Part shown: one piece after another, positions 1-5,034 of the stretch
Position numbering within the stretch: the stretch's first letter is position 1
Layout of the letters: each line of letters opens with the position of its first letter
NCBI GenBank assembly: GCA_903840825.1
Contig: CAIMHL010000273.1
Location: 1 to 5,034, forward strand
Length of the DNA: 5,034 nucleotides
Source of the DNA: an uncultured beta proteobacterium
Lineage (GTDB): Bacteria; Pseudomonadota; Gammaproteobacteria; Burkholderiales; Burkholderiaceae_C
Direction: 5' to 3'
The notes under the pieces: model-generated
Databases searched by the model: none
Seen by the model: only the letters and a program-made list of their open reading frames with translations
Told to the model about the DNA's origin: nothing
Translations under genes and position numbers: made by a program

Positions 1-1
1 A

Positions 2-1402
2 GCCCACCGCCTTGGCCGGCAGCACCGTGCCCAGCGAATGGCTGAACAGTGACTCAAACAGGCTGAGCTTGTACTGGCTGGCAAAAGTGCCCAGTGCCTG
101 CAAGGTGGTGTGGCCGATGCCGCGCTTGGGCGTGGTGACGCAGCGCAAAAACGCCGGGTCGTCATCGTTGTTCACCCACAGGCGCAACCAGGCGCACAGG
201 TCACGGATTTCGGCGCGGTCAAAAAAACTTTGTCCACCAGACACTTTGTAGGGAATCGCGGCTTTGCGAAAGGCTTTTTCCAGCACGCGAGACTGGTGGT
301 TGGCGCGGTACAGCACGGCGACATGTTTCCAATCGCGCCATTGGCCCAAACCCACGCCGGTGTCGCTGCCCGCTCTCAAACTTTGTATGCGCAGCACGAT
401 GCGCTCGGCTTCATGCTCTTCGTTATCCGCATCAGACAAACGCACCGGCTCGCCCGCGCCGAGTTCGGAGAACAGTTTTTTCGGGTAGAGCTTGGGGTTG
501 GGGCCGATGACGTTGTTCGCCGCTTGCAAGATGGCGCTGGTGGAGCGGTAGTTTTGTTCCAGCTTCACCACTTTGAGTTGCGGGAATTCGATGGGCAGCT
601 TTTGCAAATTGTCCAGCGTGGCGCCGCGCCAGCCGTAAATGGACTGGTCATCGTCCCCCACAGCGGTAAACCGGGCACTTTCGGGCGTGTTGCCGCCCAC
701 CAAAAATTTGAGCACTTCATATTGCGTGGCGTTGGTGTCTTGGTATTCGTCGACCAGCACATGGCCCATTTGCTGCTGCCACTTCTCGCGCACCTCGGCG
801 TGATCGCGCAGCAGCTTGAGGGGCAAGGTAATCAAATCATCAAAGTCAACACTTTGGTAGGCGCTCAGGCGCTCTTCGTAATGCCCCATGACGCGGGCAA
901 TGATGCGTTCGTTGTCGTCTTTGGCCAGTGCAGCCGCTTGTGCCGAATTCAGACCCTGCCCTTTCCAGCCGCTAATGACCCACTGCCATGAGCGGGCGGT
1001 GGCCACATCGACCGAGCCACCGGCGTCTTTGAGGATGCTGGTGATGTCGTCGGTGTCCAAAATCGAAAACGTAGGCTTTAAGCCCAGCGCCGCCCCGTCT
1101 TGGCGCAGCATGCGCACACCCAAAGCGTGAAAGGTGCAAATGACCACTTCACGGGCGTCGCGCCCTATCAGACCTTTGGCCCGCTCACGCATCTCGGCGG
1201 CGGCTTTGTTGGTAAACGTGATGGCCGCAATGCGCTTGGCTGGCATACCCGCCTGAATAAGGCGGCCAATCTTGTGCGTGATGACCCGTGTTTTGCCTGA
1301 ACCAGCCCCTGCCAGTACCAAGCAGGGGCCGTGCATGAAGTTAACGGCTTCTTGTTGGGCCAGGTTCAGGCCGTTGCCTGCTTGAGGGGGGGAGGAGGAC
1401 AT
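2..1402 (-). CDS. rep: ATP-dependent DNA helicase Rep (SF1A, UvrD/Rep family), C-terminus cut by window edge
   Basis: A 3'-5' single-strand DNA translocase/helicase of the UvrD/Rep/PcrA family. In well-studied relatives it uses ATP to unwind DNA and clear proteins ahead of replication forks. Read on the minus strand from ATG 1402, 467 codons are open to the left edge. Visible motifs in order: Q-motif LNLAQQEAV (12-20), Walker A AGAGSGKT (31-38), motif Ia ITFTNKAAAEM (61-71), TFH (90-92), DFDDL (186-190), Walker B VDEYQDTN (217-224), motif III VGDDDQSIYGWRGA (248-261), motif IV KLEQNYRS (280-287), then NEEHEAERI (327-335), YRANHQSRVLEKAF (365-378) and PYKVSGGQSFFDRAEI (384-399). These track E. 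coli Rep more closely than UvrD. Rep is about 670 residues, so roughly 200, including motifs V and VI, lie outside the window. The start fits the family N-terminus but has no clear Shine-Dalgarno; an in-frame ATG at 1432 is the alternative. It diverges from the gene at 1880. Confidence 0.95.
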   Translation of the reverse strand, partial: MSSSPPQAGNGLNLAQQEAVNFMHGPCLVLAGAGSGKTRVITHKIGRLIQAGMPAKRIAAITFTNKAAAEMRERAKGLIGRDAREVVICTFHALGVRMLRQDGAALGLKPTFSILDTDDITSILKDAGGSVDVATARSWQWVISGWKGQGLNSAQAAALAKDDNERIIARVMGHYEERLSAYQSVDFDDLITLPLKLLRDHAEVREKWQQQMGHVLVDEYQDTNATQYEVLKFLVGGNTPESARFTAVGDDDQSIYGWRGATLDNLQKLPIEFPQLKVVKLEQNYRSTSAILQAANNVIGPNPKLYPKKLFSELGAGEPVRLSDADNEEHEAERIVLRIQSLRAGSDTGVGLGQWRDWKHVAVLYRANHQSRVLEKAFRKAAIPYKVSGGQSFFDRAEIRDLCAWLRLWVNNDDDPAFLRCVTTPKRGIGHTTLQALGTFASQYKLSLFESLFSHSLGTVLPAKAVG

Positions 1403-1472
1403 GCGAAAACTTTGTGCGAAGCGGTGGATCATACCGATGGCCCAGCCCTGCCAATGCGGTTGTCGCGGTTTG

Positions 1473-1563
1473 CCCGTCACTGCGAGCGAAGCGCGGCAGT
1501 CCATGACTTTGCTTCTAACTCGGGAAGATGGACTGCCGCGGCCTATGGCCTCGCAGTGACGGG
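1473..1563. repeat. Palindromic intergenic repeat (MITE/REP-like), 91 bases
   Basis: The outer arms are perfectly complementary: CCCGTCACTGCGAG at 1473-1486 pairs with CTCGCAGTGACGGG at 1550-1563. An inner pair, CGCGGCAGTCCAT at 1492-1504, pairs with ATGGACTGCCGCG at 1528-1540. Between the outer and inner stems the two sides differ in length and sequence, giving an internal bulge, and 1505-1527 forms the loop. The wording (GTCAcTGCGAGCGAAGCG...GGCAgTCCAT) belongs to a very common class of dispersed bacterial palindromes with a GTCATTGCGAG...GGCAATCC consensus, seen in many proteobacterial genomes; that family assignment is from memory. It lies about 70 bases upstream of the helicase start, so it is either in that gene's 5' leader or between promoter and gene. 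I see no transposase and no obvious target-site duplication. Confidence 0.85.
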
Positions 1564-1610
1564 AAAAAGGTGATTGCTGCGGCGAATTTCTAGAGAGGGG
1601 GAGTTCGGAC

Positions 1611-1653
1611 TTATTACTTATTTATTCTATTAATACATAGTAGTAGTAGATAA
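1611..1653. other. AT-rich tract with four tandem TAG triplets (possible DNA unwinding element)
   Basis: Only 7 of these 43 bases are G or C, against a clearly GC-rich surround. The right end, 1638-1649, is four exact TAG triplets in a row, followed by ATAA and then GGGACCG. DnaA-trios are 3'-(G/A)A(T/A)-5' repeats next to a GC-rich spacer and a DnaA box, so TAG units read on the plus strand fit exactly, with the box at 1668-1676 in the orientation that would load DnaA toward them. It could instead be an ordinary AT-rich promoter region for the helicase gene. Confidence 0.5.
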
Positions 1654-1667
1654 GGGACCGACTTTTC

Positions 1668-1676
1668 TGTGGATAA
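1668..1676 (-). promoter_or_regulatory. DnaA box 1, perfect consensus
   Basis: TGTGGATAA on the plus strand, that is TTATCCACA on the minus strand, the full 9-base consensus. It sits inside a 14-base sequence TTTTCTGTGGATAA (1663-1676) that recurs exactly at 1781-1794. It is the box nearest the AT-rich tract. Confidence 0.75.
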
Positions 1677-1694
1677 GCCAATTTCCTTGTTCTA

Positions 1695-1707
1695 CATCAA
1701 GTGCTTA
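1695..1707 (+). promoter_or_regulatory. Possible IHF binding site
   Basis: CATCAAGTGCTTA matches the IHF consensus WATCAANNNNTTR at all specified positions but the first (C for W). Its place just past DnaA box 1, and before the other boxes, is where IHF binds in E. coli oriC. A 13-base degenerate match alone is weak evidence; the position is what makes it worth listing. Confidence 0.4.
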
Positions 1708-1785
1708 CGGTAGCCCAAGCCATGTGTGCGTCTATGCTTCTTTGGTGTATCCGTTCTATGAACAAGTCCAGATTTAAAAATTTTC

Positions 1786-1794
1786 TGTGGATAA
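1786..1794 (-). promoter_or_regulatory. DnaA box 2, perfect consensus
   Basis: TGTGGATAA again, in the same orientation as box 1 and within the second copy of the 14-base repeat TTTTCTGTGGATAA. The two copies start 118 bases apart, and their flanking bases differ, so this is not simply part of a longer duplication. Confidence 0.75.
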
Positions 1795-1813
1795 CTCATG
1801 GTTTACTCCCAAA

Positions 1814-1822
1814 CTATCCACA
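1814..1822 (+). promoter_or_regulatory. DnaA box 3, one mismatch
   Basis: CTATCCACA on the plus strand, differing from TTATCCACA only at the first base. It is in the opposite orientation to box 2, starts 28 bases after it, and is 4 bases from box 4. Confidence 0.55.
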
Positions 1823-1826
1823 GGCT

Positions 1827-1835
1827 TGTGCATAA
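1827..1835 (-). promoter_or_regulatory. DnaA box 4 (TTATGCACA type)
   Basis: TGTGCATAA on the plus strand, TTATGCACA on the minus, which fits the relaxed consensus TTWTNCACA. It is paired head-on with box 3 and ends 44 bases before the start codon of the acyl-CoA synthetase gene, close enough to affect that gene's expression if occupied. Confidence 0.55.
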
Positions 1836-1879
1836 CCCGGCATTGACCGCCAAATTTGAAACCTAAAGGGCCGCTTTCT

Positions 1880-4564
1880 ATGAGTATTCGCAACCTTGAT
1901 TCCTTGTTTGACCCCGCTTCAGTCGCCGTTTTTGGCGCTTCGCAGCGCCCGGGCAGCGTGGGTGCTACTGTTTGGAAAAACCTGCGGTCAAGCAATTTCA
2001 AAGGCGACTTGTATGCGGTTAACACCAAGCACAAAGCGCTTGATGGCTTTCCCGTGGTGGGCCGGGCGTCTGATTTACCGGGCGCGCCTGAGCTGGCGGT
2101 GATTTGCACACCCGCGGGGTCGGTGGTGGAGCTGGTCAAAGAGCTGGCTGAGTTGGGCACTAAGGCGGTGATTGTTTTGACAGCGGGCCTGAGCGCCGAT
2201 CAGAAAAAAGCCTTGCTGGAAGCCGCCCGCCCGCATCTGATGCGCCTGCTGGGGCCCAATTGCATTGGCTTGCTGTCGCCCTACCATGCCCTAAATGCCA
2301 GTTTTTCGCATATTGATGCCCAGCCCGGCGAGCTGGCTTTTGTGTCGCAGTCAGGCGCGTTGGTGACCGCCATGTTGGACTGGGCCAAAGGCAAGGGCAT
2401 TGGGTTTTCGCACTTTGTCTCACTTGGTGAGCACTTGGATGTGGATTTTGGCGATATGCTGGACTATCTGGCTAGCGATGCCAAAACCCGCGCTATTTTG
2501 ATGTACGCCGAGTCCATCGAGTCGCCGCGTAAATTCATGTCAGCGGCGCGGGCAGCGGCGCGCAACAAGCCGGTGATTGTGGTGAAAGCCGGGCGCTCGG
2601 CGCAGGGGCAGTTGGCTGCCGCCTCGCACACCGGGGCCTTGGCGGGCTCTGACATGGTGTTTGACGCTGCGCTGGCCCGGGCCGGGATGTTGCGGGTGAA
2701 TACCTTGCAAGAGCTTTTTTTGGCTGCTGAGACCTTGTCAAGGTTTCGCACCAACACCAGTCAATCCATCACCATTTTGACCAACGGGGGTGGCGCTGGC
2801 GTGATGGCCGCTGATGCGGCGGCCTTCGCTGGCGTGAGTTTGTCGGTACTGAGTGCTGCCACCCTGGCCAAGCTTGAGGCTGTGTTGCCCGCCAACTGGT
2901 CACGCGCCAACCCGGTGGACATCATTGGCGATGCACCGGTTGCCCGCTATGTGGATGCGCTGAACGTTTTGCTTGACGACCCGGCGACAGGCGCTGTTTT
3001 GTTCATTCACGCGCCTACGGCGATTGTTCCCAGTCTTGAGATTGCGCAGGCACTGGCGCCTTTGTGCCAAGCATCAACTGGCGCCGTACCCCGGGTGATG
3101 AGTTGCTGGCTGGGCGACCAGGCGGTGGCGGCAGCGCGACAACTGTTTCAAGACGCGGCGATTGCCGATTTTGAAACCCCTGAACAGGCGGTCCGGGCCT
3201 TTTCCATGCTTCAGCGTTACCGCAACAACCAGCTTGAGTTGACCCAAGCGCCTCCGGCTCGGCCTTCAAATGCGGGCTTTGATCTGCCTGCCATTCAACA
3301 AATCGTGCATGCTGCTTTGGCAGCAGGCCGAACCATGCTGACGGAAACAGAGGCCAAGGCGGTACTGGATGCGTGCCAAATTTCGGTGGTGCCGACCCAG
3401 CGGGTTGAGCCTTCAGGGCAAGCGGCAGCTTTAGGCGCGCAAGCGCTGGGTTTTCCGGTGGTGCTGAAAATATTGTCTGACGACATCTCGCACAAGTCCG
3501 ATGTGGGTGGGGTGGCTTTGAACTTGAAGGATGAGGCCGAGGTGCGCCTGGCTGCACAAACCATGTTGGCGCGCGTGCAAGCTCAGATGCCCCAGGCGCG
3601 CATTCAGGGCTTCACGGTGCAGGCCATGATCAAGCATCAGCACGCCCAGGAGTTGATCGTGGGCAGCACGGTCGACTCTGTGTTTGGCCCGGTTATTTTG
3701 TTTGGCCAGGGTGGCACGGCGGTCGAGGTGATGGCGGACCGTGCGGTAGCGCTGCCGCCACTCAACGTGCCCTTGGCCCGGGCCTTGATTGCACGCACCC
3801 GCGTGTCGCGCCTGATGGCGGGCTGGCGCGATACGCCGGCGGTAGATGAGGCGGCGGTTCATGGTGTGTTGCTTGCTGTGTCGCAGCTGCTGGCCGAGGT
3901 GCCCGAGATTGCCGAGCTGGACATCAACCCTTTGATCGTCAATTTTGAGGGTGCCATTGCGCTGGATGCACGTATTCGTCTGGACCCCGCCAAACCCGCA
4001 GGGGCTAAAAACTTTGCTATTGCGCCCTATCCAGCGGCCTTGGAAGAGACGCTGGCGTGGCAGGGCAGAGCCGTGTGTTTGCGCCCCATTCGTCCGGAAG
4101 ATGAAGCTCTGCACAAAGAGTTTTTGCAAGAGCTGGACCCTGAAGACGTGCGCATGCGCGTTTTTTACAGCAAGCGCTCCATGGAACGCAGCGAGTTGGC
4201 GCGCTTGGTACAAATTGACTACGCCCGCGAGATGGCCTTCATCGGCACCGCCCCCGGACCAGACGGGCAGTTGCAAACCCTGGGCGTGGTGCGCGCCATG
4301 ACCGACCCCGATAACGTGGAGGCCGAGTTTGGCGTCATCGTGCGTTCAGACTTAAAGGGAAGTGGGCTAGGGCTCTTGTTGATGCAAAAAATGATGGCCT
4401 ATCTGCGCAGCCAAGGCACGCAAAAGCTGGTAGCCACGGTGCTGGACAACAACGAACGCATGCGAAATCTGGCCCGCGAGCTGGGTTTTAAAGAGCGGCC
4501 TTCAAATGAAGAAACCAGGGGTTACAAGGCGATTTACCTGAGCTTGAATGAGCCCCCGACTTAG
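1880..4564 (+). CDS. Acyl-CoA synthetase (NDP-forming)/GNAT N-acetyltransferase fusion, Pat/PatZ-like, 894 aa
   Basis: Domains in order: CoA-binding Rossmann domain (about 8-130; VAVFGASQRPGSVG near 15-28, GPNCIG 125-130), succinyl-CoA-ligase-like domains (about 145-455; SQSGA 156-160), ATP-grasp (about 482-705; ELDINP 679-684) and GNAT (about 730-890; LRPIRPED 734-741, acetyl-CoA loop KGSGLG 826-831). The family either makes acyl-CoA with ATP/ADP exchange or, as in enteric Pat/PatZ (about 886 residues, same order), acetylates lysines of targets such as acetyl-CoA synthetase. PatZ has lost the catalytic phosphohistidine; here it is present in SHTGALAG as His250, and the second conserved histidine is present in SHKSDVGGV as His538, so the ligase half may be active. 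ATG 1880 is chosen because AAAGGG (1865-1870) precedes it by 9 bases and MSIRNLDSLFDPASVAV aligns with PatZ's N-terminus; a TTG at 1856 also lies in frame. It is apparently monocistronic. Cytoplasmic; no signal peptide or membrane segment seen. Confidence 0.93.
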   Translation: MSIRNLDSLFDPASVAVFGASQRPGSVGATVWKNLRSSNFKGDLYAVNTKHKALDGFPVVGRASDLPGAPELAVICTPAGSVVELVKELAELGTKAVIVLTAGLSADQKKALLEAARPHLMRLLGPNCIGLLSPYHALNASFSHIDAQPGELAFVSQSGALVTAMLDWAKGKGIGFSHFVSLGEHLDVDFGDMLDYLASDAKTRAILMYAESIESPRKFMSAARAAARNKPVIVVKAGRSAQGQLAAASHTGALAGSDMVFDAALARAGMLRVNTLQELFLAAETLSRFRTNTSQSITILTNGGGAGVMAADAAAFAGVSLSVLSAATLAKLEAVLPANWSRANPVDIIGDAPVARYVDALNVLLDDPATGAVLFIHAPTAIVPSLEIAQALAPLCQASTGAVPRVMSCWLGDQAVAAARQLFQDAAIADFETPEQAVRAFSMLQRYRNNQLELTQAPPARPSNAGFDLPAIQQIVHAALAAGRTMLTETEAKAVLDACQISVVPTQRVEPSGQAAALGAQALGFPVVLKILSDDISHKSDVGGVALNLKDEAEVRLAAQTMLARVQAQMPQARIQGFTVQAMIKHQHAQELIVGSTVDSVFGPVILFGQGGTAVEVMADRAVALPPLNVPLARALIARTRVSRLMAGWRDTPAVDEAAVHGVLLAVSQLLAEVPEIAELDINPLIVNFEGAIALDARIRLDPAKPAGAKNFAIAPYPAALEETLAWQGRAVCLRPIRPEDEALHKEFLQELDPEDVRMRVFYSKRSMERSELARLVQIDYAREMAFIGTAPGPDGQLQTLGVVRAMTDPDNVEAEFGVIVRSDLKGSGLGLLLMQKMMAYLRSQGTQKLVATVLDNNERMRNLARELGFKERPSNEETRGYKAIYLSLNEPPT

Positions 4565-4697
4565 TGCGACGATCAAGCCTGCGGCAGCTGACAACTTCGT
4601 CGAGGTAGGCACTGTCACCTGTCATGGGGAGCACAAGCGTAAGAAAGTTGGTTTTCGAAAAATTGCCCCCTAAATTTGATAGAAAAGATCACTCAAA

Positions 4698-4709
4698 CTA
4701 CATTTGTAG
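4698..4709. promoter_or_regulatory. Possible autoregulatory operator of the toxin-antitoxin pair
   Basis: CTACA-TT-TGTAG is a perfect 5-base inverted repeat with a 2-base centre, 23 bases before the antitoxin start codon and just downstream of the weak promoter-like pair. Ribbon-helix-helix antitoxins usually bind short palindromes in their own leaders. No second copy is seen, so this is a suggestion only. Confidence 0.3.
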
Positions 4710-4720
4710 CACATAGCTTC

Positions 4721-4726
4721 AAGGAG
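4721..4726 (+). promoter_or_regulatory. Ribosome binding site deciding the antitoxin start
   Basis: AAGGAG, a near-perfect Shine-Dalgarno sequence, ends 6 bases before ATG 4733. It selects that start over the upstream in-frame codon near 4676, which would add 19 residues with no family resemblance, and over the second ATG at 4739. Confidence 0.8.
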
Positions 4727-4732
4727 AGAATA

Positions 4733-4951
4733 ATGGGAATGCCCGTACGCATTGACACAGATTTGTACGACCAAGCCAAATTGCATGCCAACGCAGAGCG
4801 TCGGACCATTGCCGGTCAGATTGAGTTCTGGGCGCTGATAGGCAAAGCAGCCCTGGACAATCCAGATCTGCACATCGACTTTGTCCGGGACTTGTTAGTT
4901 GCCAAGGCCGAAGGCAACTCACTAGCTACCCCCTTCGTACCGCAGGACTAA
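4733..4951 (+). CDS. ParD-like type II antitoxin (DUF3423 family), 72 aa
   Basis: A small DNA-binding antitoxin that would neutralise the product of the gene beginning 5 bases after its stop and repress their shared promoter. The N-terminus MGMPVRIDTDLYDQAKLHA (1-19), with a short beta strand (PVRID) then a helix, looks like a ribbon-helix-helix fold. It continues with ERRTIAGQIEFWALIGKAAL, where the RTIAGQIEFWA stretch is the hallmark I associate with the ParD-like antitoxin family (PF11903/DUF3423). The C-terminal part, about residues 47-72 (DFVRDLLVAKAEG...ATPFVPQD), would be the toxin-binding tail. Length is normal for the family. The start is fixed by the AAGGAG at 4721-4726. Family assignment is from remembered resemblance and not from a search. 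Confidence 0.82.
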   Translation: MGMPVRIDTDLYDQAKLHANAERRTIAGQIEFWALIGKAALDNPDLHIDFVRDLLVAKAEGNSLATPFVPQD

Positions 4952-4956
4952 CACTG

Positions 4957-5034
4957 ATGGCAGCAACGCCTGTATTTGTCACCCAATCGTCTGTATTTGC
5001 CAGGGCCTACAAAAAATTACACCTGCAGCAAAAG
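4957..5034 (+). CDS. RelE/ParE-type toxin, N-terminal fragment cut by window edge
   Basis: The first 26 codons are open to the right edge: MAATPVFVTQSSVFARAYKK and onward to LHLQQK. The opening beta strand (PVFVT) followed by a basic helix (FARAYKKLH) is typical of RelE/ParE-superfamily toxins, which either cleave mRNA at the ribosome or poison gyrase; which applies here cannot be told from this fragment. The catalytic or key C-terminal residues are not in view. An AGGA at 4944-4947, inside the end of the antitoxin gene, is a suitable ribosome binding site 9 bases before the ATG. The 5-base gap after a ParD-like gene makes an antitoxin-toxin operon the natural reading. Confidence 0.7.
   Translation, partial: MAATPVFVTQSSVFARAYKKLHLQQK

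Larger units (their letters stand above)
1611..1835. other. Candidate replication origin or DnaA-binding cluster
   Basis: A composite of an AT-rich tract with tandem TAG triplets (1611-1653), a GC-rich spacer (1654-1660), a perfect DnaA box (1668-1676), an IHF-like site (1695-1707) and three more DnaA boxes (1786-1794, 1814-1822, 1827-1835). The order unwinding element, first box with TGTGGATAA reading away from it, IHF site, further boxes, matches the left half of E. coli oriC as I know it. The first box, GC spacer and triplets also match the basal unwinding unit described in Bacillus subtilis. What argues for caution: no dnaA, dnaN, rpmH or gidA is visible, and betaproteobacterial oriC normally lies beside dnaA. 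Alternatives are a DARS- or datA-like DnaA-binding locus, or DnaA control of the flanking promoters. Confidence 0.55.
1403..1879. other. Intergenic region between divergent genes, with a repeat and an origin-like cluster
   Basis: About 480 bases with no credible gene on either strand. It splits into a short leader before the helicase start (1403-1472), a 91-base palindromic repeat (1473-1563), an unremarkable stretch (1564-1610), and an AT-rich tract followed by DnaA-box-like sites (1611-1835), then the short leader of the plus-strand gene. Promoters for both flanking genes must lie here or inside the repeat, but I see no convincing -35/-10 pair for either. Confidence 0.85.
4565..4732. other. 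Short intergenic gap before the toxin-antitoxin pair
   Basis: No gene is visible. There is no GC-rich hairpin with a T-run after the stop codon at 4562-4564; the best complementary pair (CGACGA 4567-4572 with TCGTCG 4597-4602) has a 24-base loop and no T-run, so I do not call a terminator. A weak promoter-like pair, TTGGTT (4648-4653), 17 bases, TAAATT (4671-4676), could drive the antitoxin gene. The 10-base palindrome TTTTCGAAAA lies at 4652-4661, overlapping that spacer. Confidence 0.5.

Noticed and set aside
110..991. A 293-codon open frame on the plus strand
   Set aside because: It lies wholly opposite the helicase coding strand, whose translation carries all the expected helicase motifs. 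The plus-strand product has no recognisable family features and is a GC-rich antisense shadow.
1331..1573. An 80-codon plus-strand frame crossing the helicase start and the palindromic repeat
   Set aside because: Its second half is translation of the repeat and its first half is antisense to the helicase N-terminus; it has no ribosome binding site.
1624..1653. Minus-strand promoter for the helicase: TTATCT, 18 bases, TAGAAT
   Set aside because: The -10 is good (5 of 6) but the -35 matches only 3 of 6, and an AT-rich tract produces such hits easily. It remains possible but is not supported enough to list.
1774..2160. A 128-codon minus-strand frame over the synthetase start and DnaA boxes 2-4
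   Set aside because: It overlaps the well-supported plus-strand gene and the DnaA-box region, has low-complexity composition, and no recognisable domain.
3431..4276. A 281-codon open frame on the minus strand, plus several shorter ones between 2075 and 3564
   Set aside because: These are antisense to the ATP-grasp and GNAT parts of the synthetase fusion, which has clear motifs throughout, and they show no family resemblance.
4567..4602. Terminator hairpin after the synthetase fusion
   Set aside because: The 6-base stem has a 24-base loop and no following T-run, unlike an intrinsic terminator.

Overview
The window reads as a GC-rich proteobacterial chromosome segment. By resemblance of the proteins and of a dispersed palindromic repeat it is most likely a betaproteobacterium of the Burkholderiales (Comamonadaceae-like). 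That placement is inference from remembered family resemblance; there is no rRNA or other marker to confirm it.

Layout. Positions 2-1402 (minus strand) hold the N-terminal 467 codons of a Rep-type superfamily 1 DNA helicase, cut by the left window edge. Positions 1403-1879 are a non-coding gap of about 480 bases with two distinct things in it: a 91-base palindromic, MITE/REP-like repeat (1473-1563), and an origin-like region (1611-1835). Positions 1880-4564 (plus strand) encode an 894-residue fusion of an NDP-forming acyl-CoA synthetase (CoA-binding, succinyl-CoA-ligase-like and ATP-grasp parts) with a C-terminal GNAT acetyltransferase, the architecture of the protein lysine acetyltransferase Pat/PatZ. 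After 168 bases without a gene, positions 4733-4951 encode a 72-residue ParD-like antitoxin, and 4957 to the right edge holds the first 26 codons of what looks like its RelE/ParE-type toxin.

The most interesting part is the gap at 1403-1879. It contains an AT-rich tract ending in four tandem TAG triplets (DnaA-trio-like), a short GC-rich spacer, a perfect DnaA box, a near-consensus IHF site, then three more DnaA boxes, in the order expected of a bacterial replication origin. The flanking large genes diverge from it, so both would be co-oriented with forks leaving it. No dnaA, dnaN, rpmH or gyrB gene is visible, so it may be an origin located away from dnaA, an origin of a secondary replicon, or a non-origin DnaA-binding cluster (DARS- or datA-like). 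The sequence alone cannot decide.

The helicase would act at replication forks, the acyl-CoA synthetase/GNAT fusion in acyl-CoA metabolism and/or protein acetylation, and the toxin-antitoxin pair is an independent accessory module. Nothing suggests that the three gene units form one pathway.
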